Source: CAZPAN01 sp964428485
GTDB lineage: Bacteria; Actinomycetota; Coriobacteriia; Coriobacteriales; CADBOM01
Assembly (NCBI GenBank): GCA_964428485.1
Contig: CAYRYP010000048.1
Span: forward strand, 1-10,258
DNA length: 10,258 nucleotides
Reading direction: 5' to 3'
This document shows positions 1 to 6,749 of the stretch, in pieces. The notes under the pieces were generated by a model. The model saw nothing but the letters and a program-made list of their open reading frames with translations. It ran no database searches and was not told where the DNA came from. The stretch's first letter is position 1; the number at the start of each line of letters is the position of its first letter. Position numbers and translations under genes: made by a program.

Positions 1-442
1 CCCTCTCACCAAAGTAGATGCCCCCGGTGAGCTCGCGCACGATCACGAGGTCGACACCTCGAACGACCTCTGGCTTGAGAGTGGAGGAGTCGATCAGGGG
101 TTCGAAGATCCGGATGGGACGCAGATTGCAGTACGCTCCCATGGACTTGCGCAGCGCCAGGAGACCCTGCTCGGGTCTCACCTCGCCCTGATCCCACTTC
201 TTGCCTCCCACGGAGGCGAGCAGCACGGCGTCGGATTCCGCTGCGGCCCTAACGGTCTGCTCTGGATAGGGCGACCCGGTCTCGTCGATTGCGATCCCAC
301 CGATGAGCTCGGTGCGGATCTCGAACTCACACCCCTCGATCTCCCCTATCCTATGAAGGACGCGTAGAGCCTGCTCCATAATCTCAGGCCCGATGCCGTC
401 ACCCGGAAGGGTGCAGATGGTGTATTTATCACTTCCGGCCAT
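1..442 (-). CDS. leuB: 3-isopropylmalate dehydrogenase LeuB (partial, N-terminal part)
   Basis: This enzyme oxidatively decarboxylates 3-isopropylmalate to 2-oxoisocaproate with NAD+, the third step of leucine synthesis in the cytosol. About 147 residues are visible of a usual 350-370; the gene runs off the left edge. The N-terminus reads TLPGDGIGPEI (residues 11-21), the family's opening motif. The substrate-binding arginines appear in LRKSMGAYCNLRP (R98, R108) and in VRELTGGIYFG (R136, with the catalytic-type Tyr at 143). The LeuB-type ELTGGIYFGE signature favours LeuB over isocitrate or tartrate dehydrogenases. The ATG lies 2 nt after the leuD stop codon, and its ribosome binding site AGGAGGG (452-458) is inside the end of leuD, so the two are translationally coupled. 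No frameshift is visible in the retained part. Confidence 0.96.
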   Translation of the reverse strand, partial: MAGSDKYTICTLPGDGIGPEIMEQALRVLHRIGEIEGCEFEIRTELIGGIAIDETGSPYPEQTVRAAAESDAVLLASVGGKKWDQGEVRPEQGLLALRKSMGAYCNLRPIRIFEPLIDSSTLKPEVVRGVDLVIVRELTGGIYFGER

Positions 443-444
443 TT

Positions 445-945
445 CTACCGACCCTCCTCGAGGATCCTCTTTGTCCTGTTGACCAAGCCACCCCCGTCGA
501 TGATCTCTACGATGAACTCTGGGAAGGGCTCGGCTCTGAAGGTCTTATCCTTGGTCTCATCGACGATCGTTCCAGACTCGGTATCGATGCTCACGATGTC
601 CCCGTCGCTTATAGCGTCGACCGCCTCCGGGCACTCGAGGATCGGAAGGCCGATGTTTATCGAGTTGCGGTAGAAGATCCTCGCAAAGCTCTTGGCCACG
701 ACCGCCGAGATACCCGCCGCCTTGATAGCGATAGGGGCATGCTCCCTGGATGATCCGCATCCGAAGTTATCCCCCGCAACCATGATGTCGCCGGCGCTGA
801 CCCTGTTGACGAAATCGGGATCGATGTCCTCCATGCAATGCTCGGCGAGAGCCGCCGGATCGCTGACGTTGAGGTACCTTGCGGCTATGATCGCATCCGT
901 GTCGACATCGCGACCAAACACGTGCGCCCTGCCGGAGAATTCCAT
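445..945 (-). CDS. leuD: 3-isopropylmalate dehydratase small subunit LeuD
   Basis: LeuD is the swivel-domain subunit that, with LeuC, isomerises 2-isopropylmalate to 3-isopropylmalate by dehydration and rehydration. At 166 residues it is the short subtype seen with archaeal/Thermotoga-like enzymes rather than the roughly 200-residue proteobacterial form. The N-terminus holds GRDVDTDAIIAARYL (11-25), and the conserved substrate loop GDNFGCGSSREHAP spans 58-71. The C-terminal half carries the ARIFYRNSINIGLPIL stretch (88-103), also typical. The start is fixed by AGGAGG at 951-956, 5 nt upstream; this ribosome binding site overlaps the leuC stop codon (TAGGAGG), so leuC and leuD are coupled across 9 nt. 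The short isomerases also include homoaconitase and citramalate-pathway paralogues, but the adjacent leuB makes the leucine role the best reading. Confidence 0.95.
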   Translation of the reverse strand: MEFSGRAHVFGRDVDTDAIIAARYLNVSDPAALAEHCMEDIDPDFVNRVSAGDIMVAGDNFGCGSSREHAPIAIKAAGISAVVAKSFARIFYRNSINIGLPILECPEAVDAISDGDIVSIDTESGTIVDETKDKTFRAEPFPEFIVEIIDGGGLVNRTKRILEEGR

Positions 946-954
946 TGAAGCCTC

Positions 955-2223
955 CTAGTCAATCTCCTCGGGCGATGCGATGCGCCCGAGAATTGCCGAT
1001 GCTGCCGCGACCGCGGGCGACGATAGGATGACCTCCGAAGTGGCGTCGCCCATGCGGCCGATGAAGTTCCTGTTGGTGGTTGCCACCGCGCGCTCTCCCG
1101 GTGCGAGCACGCCCATGTAACCTCCGAGACACGGCCCACAGGTGGGAGTAGAAACCGCGCAGTCCGCCTCTAGGAAAATGTCCATGAGACCCTCGGAGAC
1201 GCACTGCGAGAAGATCTCCTGAGTGGCGGGTATGATGATGCACCTCACGTCGGGGTGGATCTTGTGTCCCTTGAGAACGGAGGCTGCGATGCGCATGTCG
1301 GCGATGTGGCCATTAGTGCAAGATCCGATGACGGACTGGTCGATGCGCATGTCGACTACCTCGTCGACCGTCCTGGTATTGGAGGGGAGGTGTGGGAGCG
1401 CCACCGTCGGACGAAGCGACGAGCAGTCGATCTCGACAACACGGGAGTACTCCGCCCCATCGTCTGCCGTAAAGACCCTCGGCTCGCGCTCGAAGCGTCC
1501 GTCGAGGTAGGCCAGAGTCTTGTCGTCGACCGGGAAGATGCCGGCCTTGGCGCCGCACTCGATGGCCATGTTCGAGATCGTCATCCTGTCGTCGAGCTCA
1601 AGTTCGTGTGCCACGTCCCCGTAGAACTCGAGCGCCTGGTAGAGCGCCCCGTCGACCCCAATCATGCCAATGAGGTGCAGAATAACGTCCTTGGCGTAGA
1701 CGTTGTCAGGCAGCTTACCGTTAAGCATCACCTTGATGGTCTGCGGAACCTTAAACCACGCCTTACCCGTTGCGAACGCCATTCCGATGTCGGTGGATCC
1801 CATTCCGGTCGATAGCGCCCCGAGTGCACCGTATGTGCAGGTGTGTGAGTCGGCGCCGATCACGAGGTCGCCGGCACCCACTATGCCCTTCTCAGGGAGC
1901 AGCGAGTGCTCGACTCCGGCACGTCCCACGTCATAGTAGTGCTTGATGTTGAAGCGCTTGGCAAACTCGCGCATATCTTTGGCCTGTATCGCGCTCTTGA
2001 TATCCTTGTTGGGGCAGTAGTGGTCCCCGACGAGGCAGATTCTATCCTTGTCGAACACGGCGTCGTGGTCGAGCCTGTTGAACTCCCTGATCGCGATGGG
2101 TGCGGTGATGTCGTTGGCGAGAACGATGTCGACATCACACTCGACCAACTGCCCCGGGGCCAGCTCCTCACGATCACTGTGCGCGCACAGGATCTTCTCC
2201 GCTATTGTCATCTTCCTGCTCAT
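955..2223 (-). CDS. leuC: 3-isopropylmalate dehydratase large subunit LeuC
   Basis: LeuC is the catalytic, [4Fe-4S]-bearing subunit of isopropylmalate isomerase, an aconitase-family enzyme. The three iron-sulfur ligands are visible as C302 in VIGSCTNG and C362/C365 in STPTCGPCLGG. Other family blocks are VIGADSHTCTYG (121-132) and the C-terminal TTNRNFIGRMGD (382-393). The 422-residue length matches the shorter archaeal/HacA-like subtype rather than the 465-residue LeuC of enteric bacteria, and agrees with the short LeuD next door. The ATG follows map by 50 nt. The strongest purine run (GGAGGAGGAG, 2241-2250) is 17 nt from this ATG, which is long; a GGGGGG tract is nearer. A second ATG at codon 5 (MTIAEKIL) matches the usual start of the family and could be the true one. 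All three ligands are present, so the gene looks functional. Confidence 0.95.
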   Translation of the reverse strand: MSRKMTIAEKILCAHSDREELAPGQLVECDVDIVLANDITAPIAIREFNRLDHDAVFDKDRICLVGDHYCPNKDIKSAIQAKDMREFAKRFNIKHYYDVGRAGVEHSLLPEKGIVGAGDLVIGADSHTCTYGALGALSTGMGSTDIGMAFATGKAWFKVPQTIKVMLNGKLPDNVYAKDVILHLIGMIGVDGALYQALEFYGDVAHELELDDRMTISNMAIECGAKAGIFPVDDKTLAYLDGRFEREPRVFTADDGAEYSRVVEIDCSSLRPTVALPHLPSNTRTVDEVVDMRIDQSVIGSCTNGHIADMRIAASVLKGHKIHPDVRCIIIPATQEIFSQCVSEGLMDIFLEADCAVSTPTCGPCLGGYMGVLAPGERAVATTNRNFIGRMGDATSEVILSSPAVAAASAILGRIASPEEID

Positions 2224-2273
2224 ATAGGGTATCCCCCCATCTCCTCCTCCGCCCGGGCGCGTGCCCTAGTGCG
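2224..2273 (-). other. map-leuC intergenic leader with a 6-codon mini-ORF
   Basis: This 50-nt gap is the only break between the map module and the leu genes. It shows no U-tailed terminator and no recognisable -10/-35 pair, so read-through from map is the simplest idea. It contains a 10-bp GC palindrome (2250-2259) and a GGAGGAGGAG run. An ATG at 2238-2240 opens a frame of six codons (MGGYPI) whose TGA at 2220-2222 overlaps the leuC ATG in an ATGA arrangement. The purine run is better spaced for this mini-ORF than for leuC. The peptide contains no leucine, so it does not look like a classical leu attenuator. The mini-ORF may be chance. Confidence 0.35.
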
Positions 2274-3026
2274 CTACTCCTTAGTCAGCACCAGCGGGCC
2301 ATCTGACGTAATAGCCACGGTCCTCTCGAAATGCGCGGATGGCATCCCGTCTTTGGTCTTTACTCCCCATCCGTCGGCACACAGCCTGTACCTGTGGGAC
2401 TTCATGTTGATCATGGGCTCGATGGCTAACACCATCCCCTCCTTGAGGAGCACCCCTGTGCCGGCTTTGCCGTAGTTGGGGACGTTAGGATCCTCGTGCA
2501 TGTTCCTTCCGACCCCGTGGCCTACGTAGTCTCTTACGACCTTAAACCCGGCTGACTCGGCAACGGTTTGCACGGCATGGCCGATGTCGCCTAGATGCAG
2601 CCCGGCTCTGGCCTTGTCGATACCGGCCCACATGGACTCCTCCGTAACCTCGAGGAGCCTCTGGACCTTCTCGTCGATCTTTCCGCAGGCGAAGGTGCAA
2701 GCGTTGTCTCCCACCCAACCATCGATGATCGCGCCGGTATCGATCGAGACGATGTCGCCCTCCTTGAGGATGAAATCCTTCCTGGGGATGCCATGGACAA
2801 TCATGTCGTTGACCGATGAACATATAGAACCGGGAAAGCCGCCATAGCCCTTGAACGCTGGAATCCCACCCTCGAGTCTGATGATCGCCTCTGCGTGGTG
2901 GTCGAGTTCTAGCGTCGAGATGCCAGGTTCGATGATCTCCCCCACCATCCTGAGCGCCTTGGCGCTCACCCTGCCGGCTTCCTTCATGGCCTCAATCTGG
3001 TCAGGGCTCTTGAGTATGATGCTCAT
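2274..3026 (-). CDS. map: Type I methionine aminopeptidase
   Basis: Methionine aminopeptidase removes the initiator methionine from nascent proteins as they leave the ribosome. At 250 residues it is a standard bacterial type I enzyme without an N-terminal SH3-binding or zinc-finger extension. The five dinuclear-metal ligands can be placed as D96 (SIDTG), D107 (WVGDNA), H170 (YVGHGVG), E203 (AIEPM) and E234 (AHFERT), and the catalytic His at 78 (MIVHGIP). The motif VGHGVGRNMHEDPNVPNYG (168-186) is diagnostic. The start is supported by GGGAGG at 3038-3043, 11 nt upstream. The gene follows adk, as in most Gram-positive spc operons, but with an unusually long 129-nt gap that holds a small open frame. 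What follows is leuC rather than the expected infA. Confidence 0.97.
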   Translation of the reverse strand: MSIILKSPDQIEAMKEAGRVSAKALRMVGEIIEPGISTLELDHHAEAIIRLEGGIPAFKGYGGFPGSICSSVNDMIVHGIPRKDFILKEGDIVSIDTGAIIDGWVGDNACTFACGKIDEKVQRLLEVTEESMWAGIDKARAGLHLGDIGHAVQTVAESAGFKVVRDYVGHGVGRNMHEDPNVPNYGKAGTGVLLKEGMVLAIEPMINMKSHRYRLCADGWGVKTKDGMPSAHFERTVAITSDGPLVLTKE

Positions 3027-3029
3027 ATC

Positions 3030-3143
3030 TCAGATATCCTCCCGGTAGCCATCCCAACTTGCGCTGCGGGCCCAGTCAGGGGCGAACATGAAAACAGGGC
3101 CCAGATCGCAATGAGGATCCGAGCCCCGTAGACCGGCTGTCAT
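3030..3143 (-). CDS. Possible 37-residue small protein between adk and map
   Basis: This is an unrecognised open frame that fills nearly all of the 129-nt adk-map gap. It starts with ATG 12 nt after the adk stop and ends with TGA 3 nt before the map ATG, so the map ribosome binding site lies within its last codons. The predicted peptide begins MTAGLRGSDPHCDLG and ends WDGYREDI; it is acidic towards the C-terminus, with two Trp and one Cys, and has no membrane segment. Against it: no good ribosome binding site (upstream is CTGCAAGAAA), only moderate third-position GC, and a frame this length is expected by chance fairly often. For it: the end-to-end fit to the gap and the coupling geometry. 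No function is proposed. Confidence 0.25.
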   Translation of the reverse strand: MTAGLRGSDPHCDLGPVFMFAPDWARSASWDGYREDI

Positions 3144-3155
3144 TTTCTTGCAGGT

Positions 3156-3782
3156 TTAGAGGCCTATCGCCTGTTTGATATCAGAATAAACCTGTTCCGG
3201 ATCCTTATCTCCATCAATTTCCGCGAGAAGATTGGCCCCACGGTAATAGTCGATCAGCGGTGCAGTGGACTTCTCATAGACGTCAAGCCTGTTGCGGATC
3301 GCTTCCTCCCTGTCATCGTCGCGCTGATACATCTCGCCATCACACTTAGGGCAACTCTCATTGGCAACAGAGCCGATGTAGCCGCACTCCTTGCAGCAGC
3401 GGCGAGAGGAGAGTCTCTTGGTGATGACCTCGGGATCTACTACTACCGCGATGGCGCAGTCGAGTCCACGCTCGAGTTTCTTGAGCTCCTCGGTGAGCGC
3501 CATAGCCTGGGGAATCGTTCGCGGAAAGCCATCCAGGATGAATCCCTCCTGGGTATCGGGCTCGGTGAGCCTCTCGCTTACAAGTCCGATGACAACGGAA
3601 TCGGGAACGAGATCTCCCGCATCCATGTACTTCTTAGCCTCGAGACCGAGCGGAGTCTCGTTCTTCACTGCAGAACGCAGGATATCGCCGGTGGAGATGT
3701 GGGCATAGCCGTACTCGGCCACAAGCTTGGCCGCCTGGGTGCCCTTTCCAGCGCCGGGTGCGCCGAGAAGAACCAGGTTCAT
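3156..3782 (-). CDS. adk: Adenylate kinase with Cys-rich LID
   Basis: Adenylate kinase interconverts ATP + AMP and 2 ADP and keeps the cytosolic adenylate balance. It has 208 residues. The P-loop GAPGAGKGT is at residues 7-15, the AMP-binding region includes STGDILR (30-36), and the FILDGFPRT motif spans 81-89. The LID (about 126-156) carries a metal-binding type Cys set, CCKEC (C129, C130, C133) and CPKC (C144, C147), followed by RDDD. The spacing between the two Cys pairs is shorter (10 residues between C133 and C144) than the 16 usual for zinc-LID enzymes of Bacillus. The start has AAGGGAG at 3791-3797, 8 nt upstream, immediately next to a strong hairpin. It lies between secY and map, the standard place in Gram-positive spc operons. 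Confidence 0.97.
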   Translation of the reverse strand: MNLVLLGAPGAGKGTQAAKLVAEYGYAHISTGDILRSAVKNETPLGLEAKKYMDAGDLVPDSVVIGLVSERLTEPDTQEGFILDGFPRTIPQAMALTEELKKLERGLDCAIAVVVDPEVITKRLSSRRCCKECGYIGSVANESCPKCDGEMYQRDDDREEAIRNRLDVYEKSTAPLIDYYRGANLLAEIDGDKDPEQVYSDIKQAIGL

Positions 3783-3801
3783 CTGATGTTCTCCCTTCCT
3801 A

Positions 3802-3820
3802 GGAGCCTCCTCGAGGCTCC
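3802..3820 (-). promoter_or_regulatory. Hairpin just upstream of the adk ribosome binding site
   Basis: A perfect 8-bp inverted repeat (3802-3809 pairing with 3813-3820) encloses a 3-nt loop. On the transcript it reads GGAGCCTC-GAG-GAGGCTCC. It ends 4 nt before the adk Shine-Dalgarno sequence, and its loop and 3' arm contain a second SD-like GAGGAGG. No U-tract follows, so it is not a standard intrinsic terminator. A role in tuning adk translation or mRNA processing is inference. Confidence 0.45.
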
Positions 3821-3853
3821 GCTTCGCCTTACATGAATCCGCGAGATAGCGTT

Positions 3854-3878
3854 CGGGGGCTGGTCTATGCAGCCCCCG
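3854..3878 (-). other. Hairpin shortly after secY
   Basis: A perfect 8-bp stem (3854-3861 with 3871-3878) encloses a 9-nt loop, beginning 8 nt after the secY stop codon. On the transcript it reads CGGGGGCT, loop, AGCCCCCG. The bases after it (AACGCTATC) are not a U-tract. It could be a weak or factor-assisted terminator, or a 3' mRNA stabiliser that lets secY and adk levels differ; which of these cannot be told from sequence. Confidence 0.45.
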
Positions 3879-3886
3879 TCAGATTG

Positions 3887-5167
3887 CTATTTGAAGATGC
3901 CCTCGTAGTTGTGCATCTTCAGCTGGCTCTCCACCTTGGTCATGGTGTCGAGGCCGACGCTAACAAGAATCAGGATCGAGGTACCCCCGAGGGCGCTTAT
4001 CAGCGCGTTACCCGTGAAGTAGAAGATGATCGTCGGAACAACCGCCACGAGGCCCAGGTATATCGAGCCTGGCAGTGTGATTCTTTTGAGAACCTTCTTT
4101 ATGTACTGGACGGTCTGCGATCCGGGACGCACCCCTGGGATGAAGCCACCGTTTTGCCTCAGCTGATCGGAGGTTATCTCAGGGTTGAACACCATCGACG
4201 AGTAGAAGTAGGTGAAGAACACGATGAGGAAGAACATCACCGGCCAGTTCACCCAACCCGTCGTCAGCGCGTTGGCCACCGTCGTAAGCCAGCCAACATC
4301 CGAGAAGATCGCCGCTAGCTGCGCAGGCAGGTAGATCAGCGCCGACGCGAAGATGATCGGGATGACGCCCGCGGCATTGACCTTGAGCGGGATGTAGGTG
4401 GACGAACCACCCATCATCCTACGCCCGGAGACCCTTTTCGCGTAGTTGACCGGAATTCTGCGCTGCGCCCTCTCAATGAAGATGATCGCAGGAATCACCA
4501 GAAGGACGATCACGATGATTATGACCGTAACGATGATGCCATTATCACCGGACACTGCAGAGGAGTAGATCGCCTGCGGGAACCCGGCAAGGATGTTCGC
4601 GAAGATTATCAGCGACATCCCGTTTCCGACTCCACGCTGCGTGATGAGCTCGCCCATCCACATGATTAGGACGGATCCGACAACGAGTGTCACGACGATA
4701 ACGATGTCGGTCACCCACTGACCGGGCAGCCCGTCGGTCACGAAAGTGATCCCGAAGTAATCGCTCTTGTACAGGAATAGGTAGCCGATCGCATTCAGAA
4801 TCGAGATTGCGATGGTAATCCACCTCGTGATGTTCGTGATCTTCTTGCGGCCAATCTCGCCCTGCCTCGCCCAAGCGGCAACCGATGGGATTACGCCCTG
4901 CATCAGCTGCATGATGATCGATGCGGTGATGTAGGGCATGATGCCGAGACAGAAAACCGAGAAGTAGGACAGCGCGCCACCAGCGAAGAGGTTCAGCATG
5001 AGCATGCCGCCGCCGATGCTGGAGATCGACTCCGCCATGTTGGCGTAGGGAACCCCAGGCACCGGAACGTAGCAACCGATCCTGTACAGAATGATTATGA
5101 ACAGCGTGAAGAGTATCTTCTTACGGAGTTCAGGGATCTTAAAAGCGTTTGCAAGTGCACTTAGCAC
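3887..5167 (-). CDS. secY: Preprotein translocase channel subunit SecY
   Basis: SecY forms the membrane pore through which Sec substrates are exported or inserted, with SecE and SecG. The 426 residues fit the usual 420-440, with about ten hydrophobic helices, the first near residues 18-38. Family marks are ITQRGVGNGMSLIIF (175-189), the cytosolic loop motif GFIPGVRPG (341-349), which contributes to ribosome and SecA docking, and GGTSILILVSVGLDT (394-408). The start is GTG: it overlaps the last 7 nt of rplO, and a GGGGAAAGG purine run lies upstream; the next in-frame Met is at residue 44, after the first helix, so it is unsuitable. The overlap implies coupling to L15. Downstream are a 104-nt gap with two hairpins and then adk. 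Confidence 0.97.
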   Translation of the reverse strand: MLSALANAFKIPELRKKILFTLFIIILYRIGCYVPVPGVPYANMAESISSIGGGMLMLNLFAGGALSYFSVFCLGIMPYITASIIMQLMQGVIPSVAAWARQGEIGRKKITNITRWITIAISILNAIGYLFLYKSDYFGITFVTDGLPGQWVTDIVIVVTLVVGSVLIMWMGELITQRGVGNGMSLIIFANILAGFPQAIYSSAVSGDNGIIVTVIIIVIVLLVIPAIIFIERAQRRIPVNYAKRVSGRRMMGGSSTYIPLKVNAAGVIPIIFASALIYLPAQLAAIFSDVGWLTTVANALTTGWVNWPVMFFLIVFFTYFYSSMVFNPEITSDQLRQNGGFIPGVRPGSQTVQYIKKVLKRITLPGSIYLGLVAVVPTIIFYFTGNALISALGGTSILILVSVGLDTMTKVESQLKMHNYEGIFK

Positions 5168-5610
5168 GCCAATTCAACCTTTCCCCCTGCGGCCTCGATC
5201 TTCGCGGCCGCACTTGCGGAAACCTTGTCAACACGAACCGTGAGGCTCTTGTCAAGTTCACCATTACCGAGGATCTTGACCAGATCATCGGCATGCTTGA
5301 TGATCCCCTTCTCATAAAGGGAAGCACCATCGACGATGTCACCATTATCAAACTTGGCGCTAAGGCGGTCAACGTTGACGGCCTTGTACTCCACCCTATT
5401 GATGTTGCGGAATCCGGGAAGTTTGGGCAGTCTGCGTGCCAGCGGAGTCTGACCTCCCTCGAAGCCAACCCTCTTGCCGCCACCGGAACGAGACTTCTGC
5501 CCGTTCATTCCCCTGCCGGCGGTCTTGCCATGGCCGGACCCCGGGCCACGACCGACGCGTTTACGCGACTTGGTCGAACCAGGAGCCGGGGTGAGATCAT
5601 GAAGCTGCAT
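5161..5610 (-). CDS. rplO: 50S ribosomal protein L15
   Basis: L15 is a late-assembling large-subunit protein that contacts 23S rRNA. At 149 residues it is full length. The basic, Gly-rich N-terminus is typical: MQLHDLTPAPGSTKSRKRVG followed by GRGPGSGHGKTAGRG (20-34), then GFEGGQTPLARRLPK (49-63), the conserved block. The ATG follows the rpmD stop codon directly (TAAATG, no gap), with GAGGAG just upstream inside rpmD, so translation is coupled. Its own stop lies inside the start of secY. This is the normal spc order L30-L15-SecY. Confidence 0.97.
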   Translation of the reverse strand: MQLHDLTPAPGSTKSRKRVGRGPGSGHGKTAGRGMNGQKSRSGGGKRVGFEGGQTPLARRLPKLPGFRNINRVEYKAVNVDRLSAKFDNGDIVDGASLYEKGIIKHADDLVKILGNGELDKSLTVRVDKVSASAAAKIEAAGGKVELAC

Positions 5611-5799
5611 TTATATCTCCTCAACCTTGACCAGATGCTTAACCTTGAAGATCATGCCCCTAATGGAGGGGGTATCGTAATGGTCACGCGAGCGGCCGAT
5701 CTTGCCTAGGCCCAGCGAGCGGATGATGCGACGCTGGTTCTCCGCATAGCCGATGGTCGACTTGATCTGCGTGACGCGGAGCGTCTTCTTCTCTGCCAT
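5611..5799 (-). CDS. rpmD: 50S ribosomal protein L30
   Basis: L30 is a small 23S rRNA-binding protein. From the chosen start the product is 62 residues and begins MAEKKTLRVTQIKSTIGY, with RIIRSLGLGKIGRSR (25-39) as the core RNA-binding part and a C-terminal GMIFKVKHLVKVEEI. A frame start six codons further upstream (position 5817) exists, but it would overlap the end of rpsE and sit on top of the GGGAGG ribosome binding site; the internal ATG at 5797-5799 has that site at a proper distance and gives the usual length. The gap to rpsE is 5 nt. Confidence 0.95.
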   Translation of the reverse strand: MAEKKTLRVTQIKSTIGYAENQRRIIRSLGLGKIGRSRDHYDTPSIRGMIFKVKHLVKVEEI

Positions 5800-5804
5800 C
5801 TCGA

Positions 5805-6317
5805 CTAATCCTCCCATCCGAAGATGTGGCCGACGCTGACGCCGCGCCTCGCAGCGGTCTCCCTAGGACCGGAGAGCTCCTTGAGGCCCTCGGCGGCGGC
5901 CTTGACGATATTCATCGCGTTGTCGGTGCCGAGCGACTTGGACAGGACGTTCTTAACACCGGCAAGCTCGAGGAGGGCGCGAACCGGTCCACCGGCGATA
6001 ACGCCGGTACCGGGACGAGCCGGCTTAAGCATGACCTTGCCGGCGGCATAGTGGCCGATGACCTCATGCGGTATGGAGCCGTCTGCGGTGATCGGAACCT
6101 GGAACATGTTCTTCTTGGCGTCCTCGACACCCTTGCGGATGGCGATCGGCACCTCCTGGGATTTGCCCATGCCGATCCCCACCTTGCCCTTGCCGTCACC
6201 GACGACGACGAGAGCGGTCAGCGAGAACCTGCGGCCGCCCTTGACGACCTTAGACACGCGGTTGATGTAGACGACACGCTCCTGAAGTTCGGGAGCCTGT
6301 GCTTGCTTACGTGGCAT
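5805..6317 (-). CDS. rpsE: 30S ribosomal protein S5
   Basis: S5 sits near the mRNA entry and decoding region, acting with S4 and S12 in accuracy. It has 170 residues. The N-terminal dsRNA-binding-like domain contains VSKVVKGGRRFSLTALVVVG (22-41) and GDGKGKVGIGMGKSQEVP (41-58), the family signature; the C-terminal domain has RPGTGVIAGGPVRALLE near residues 100-116. GGAGGAG lies shortly before the ATG and abuts the rplR stop (TAGGGAGGAG). Gap to rplR is 11 nt. Nothing is missing or odd. Confidence 0.97.
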   Translation of the reverse strand: MPRKQAQAPELQERVVYINRVSKVVKGGRRFSLTALVVVGDGKGKVGIGMGKSQEVPIAIRKGVEDAKKNMFQVPITADGSIPHEVIGHYAAGKVMLKPARPGTGVIAGGPVRALLELAGVKNVLSKSLGTDNAMNIVKAAAEGLKELSGPRETAARRGVSVGHIFGWED

Positions 6318-6328
6318 ATCTCTCCTCC

Positions 6329-6697
6329 CTAGAACTTCAGTCCGGCGCTGCGAGCGCCATCTGCGAGTGCCTGAACACGACCATGGTAGATCCTCCCACC
6401 ACGGTCAAACACGACAGAGGTGATCCCCATGGCATTGGCCCTCTGGCCGACGAGCTGACCTACGAGCTCAGCTCCCTCCTTGTTCGCTCCGCTCTTGCCG
6501 GTGTTCTTGAACTCCGGGTCGAGAGAGCTGCAGGAGCAGAGGGTCCTGCCCTGGGTGTCATCGATCACCTGTGCGTATATATGCGAGTTGGAACGGGTGA
6601 CGCGCAGCCTCGGGCGCTCGGCGGTGCCGGAGATCTTGCCCCTAACACGGCGCTGACGGCGCTTGAGCTGCTCGTATTTCTTCTTCGACTTGTCCAT
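6329..6697 (-). CDS. rplR: 50S ribosomal protein L18
   Basis: L18 binds 5S rRNA and, with L5, docks it to the central protuberance of the large subunit. The 122 residues are a normal length. The Arg/Lys-rich N-terminus (KKKYEQLKRRQRRVRGKISG, 5-24) and the following RPRLRVTRSNSHIYAQVIDD (28-47) are characteristic, as is the C-terminal FDRGGRIYHGRVQALADGAR (97-116). It is preceded by a 52-nt gap from rplF, and TTTAGGAG precedes the ATG as a ribosome binding site. Confidence 0.97.
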   Translation of the reverse strand: MDKSKKKYEQLKRRQRRVRGKISGTAERPRLRVTRSNSHIYAQVIDDTQGRTLCSCSSLDPEFKNTGKSGANKEGAELVGQLVGQRANAMGITSVVFDRGGRIYHGRVQALADGARSAGLKF

Positions 6698-6749
6698 CGA
6701 TACTCCTAAAGGATCGTCATATCAGGTTTCATCGTTAAGCGCTCAAGCG

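Noticed and set aside
1255..1815. 186-codon plus-strand open frame inside leuC
   Set aside because: It lies wholly antisense to leuC, whose iron-sulfur ligands and full length are clear; the product is unlike any family I know and fits a GC-rich codon shadow.
1906..2475. 189-codon plus-strand open frame across the leuC-map junction
   Set aside because: It is antisense to both genes, with no good ribosome binding site; a shadow of biased third positions.
3060..3115. Two GGGCCCAG copies in the adk-map gap as a possible hairpin or operator
   Set aside because: The pairing is limited to the 6-bp GGGCCC core, which is its own palindrome, with a long loop; too weak to call.
3831..3836. ATG immediately followed by TAA (start-stop) in the secY-adk gap
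   Set aside because: No ribosome binding site in front; a single occurrence of six bases is expected by chance.
3833..4318. 161-codon plus-strand open frame over the 3' part of secY
   Set aside because: It is antisense to the well-conserved C-terminal half of SecY; low-complexity His/Arg/Glu composition typical of shadows.
5611..5817. Longer rpmD start (MGGLVEM)
   Set aside because: The upstream ATG overlaps rpsE and lies beside the ribosome binding site; the internal ATG gives the usual 62-residue L30.
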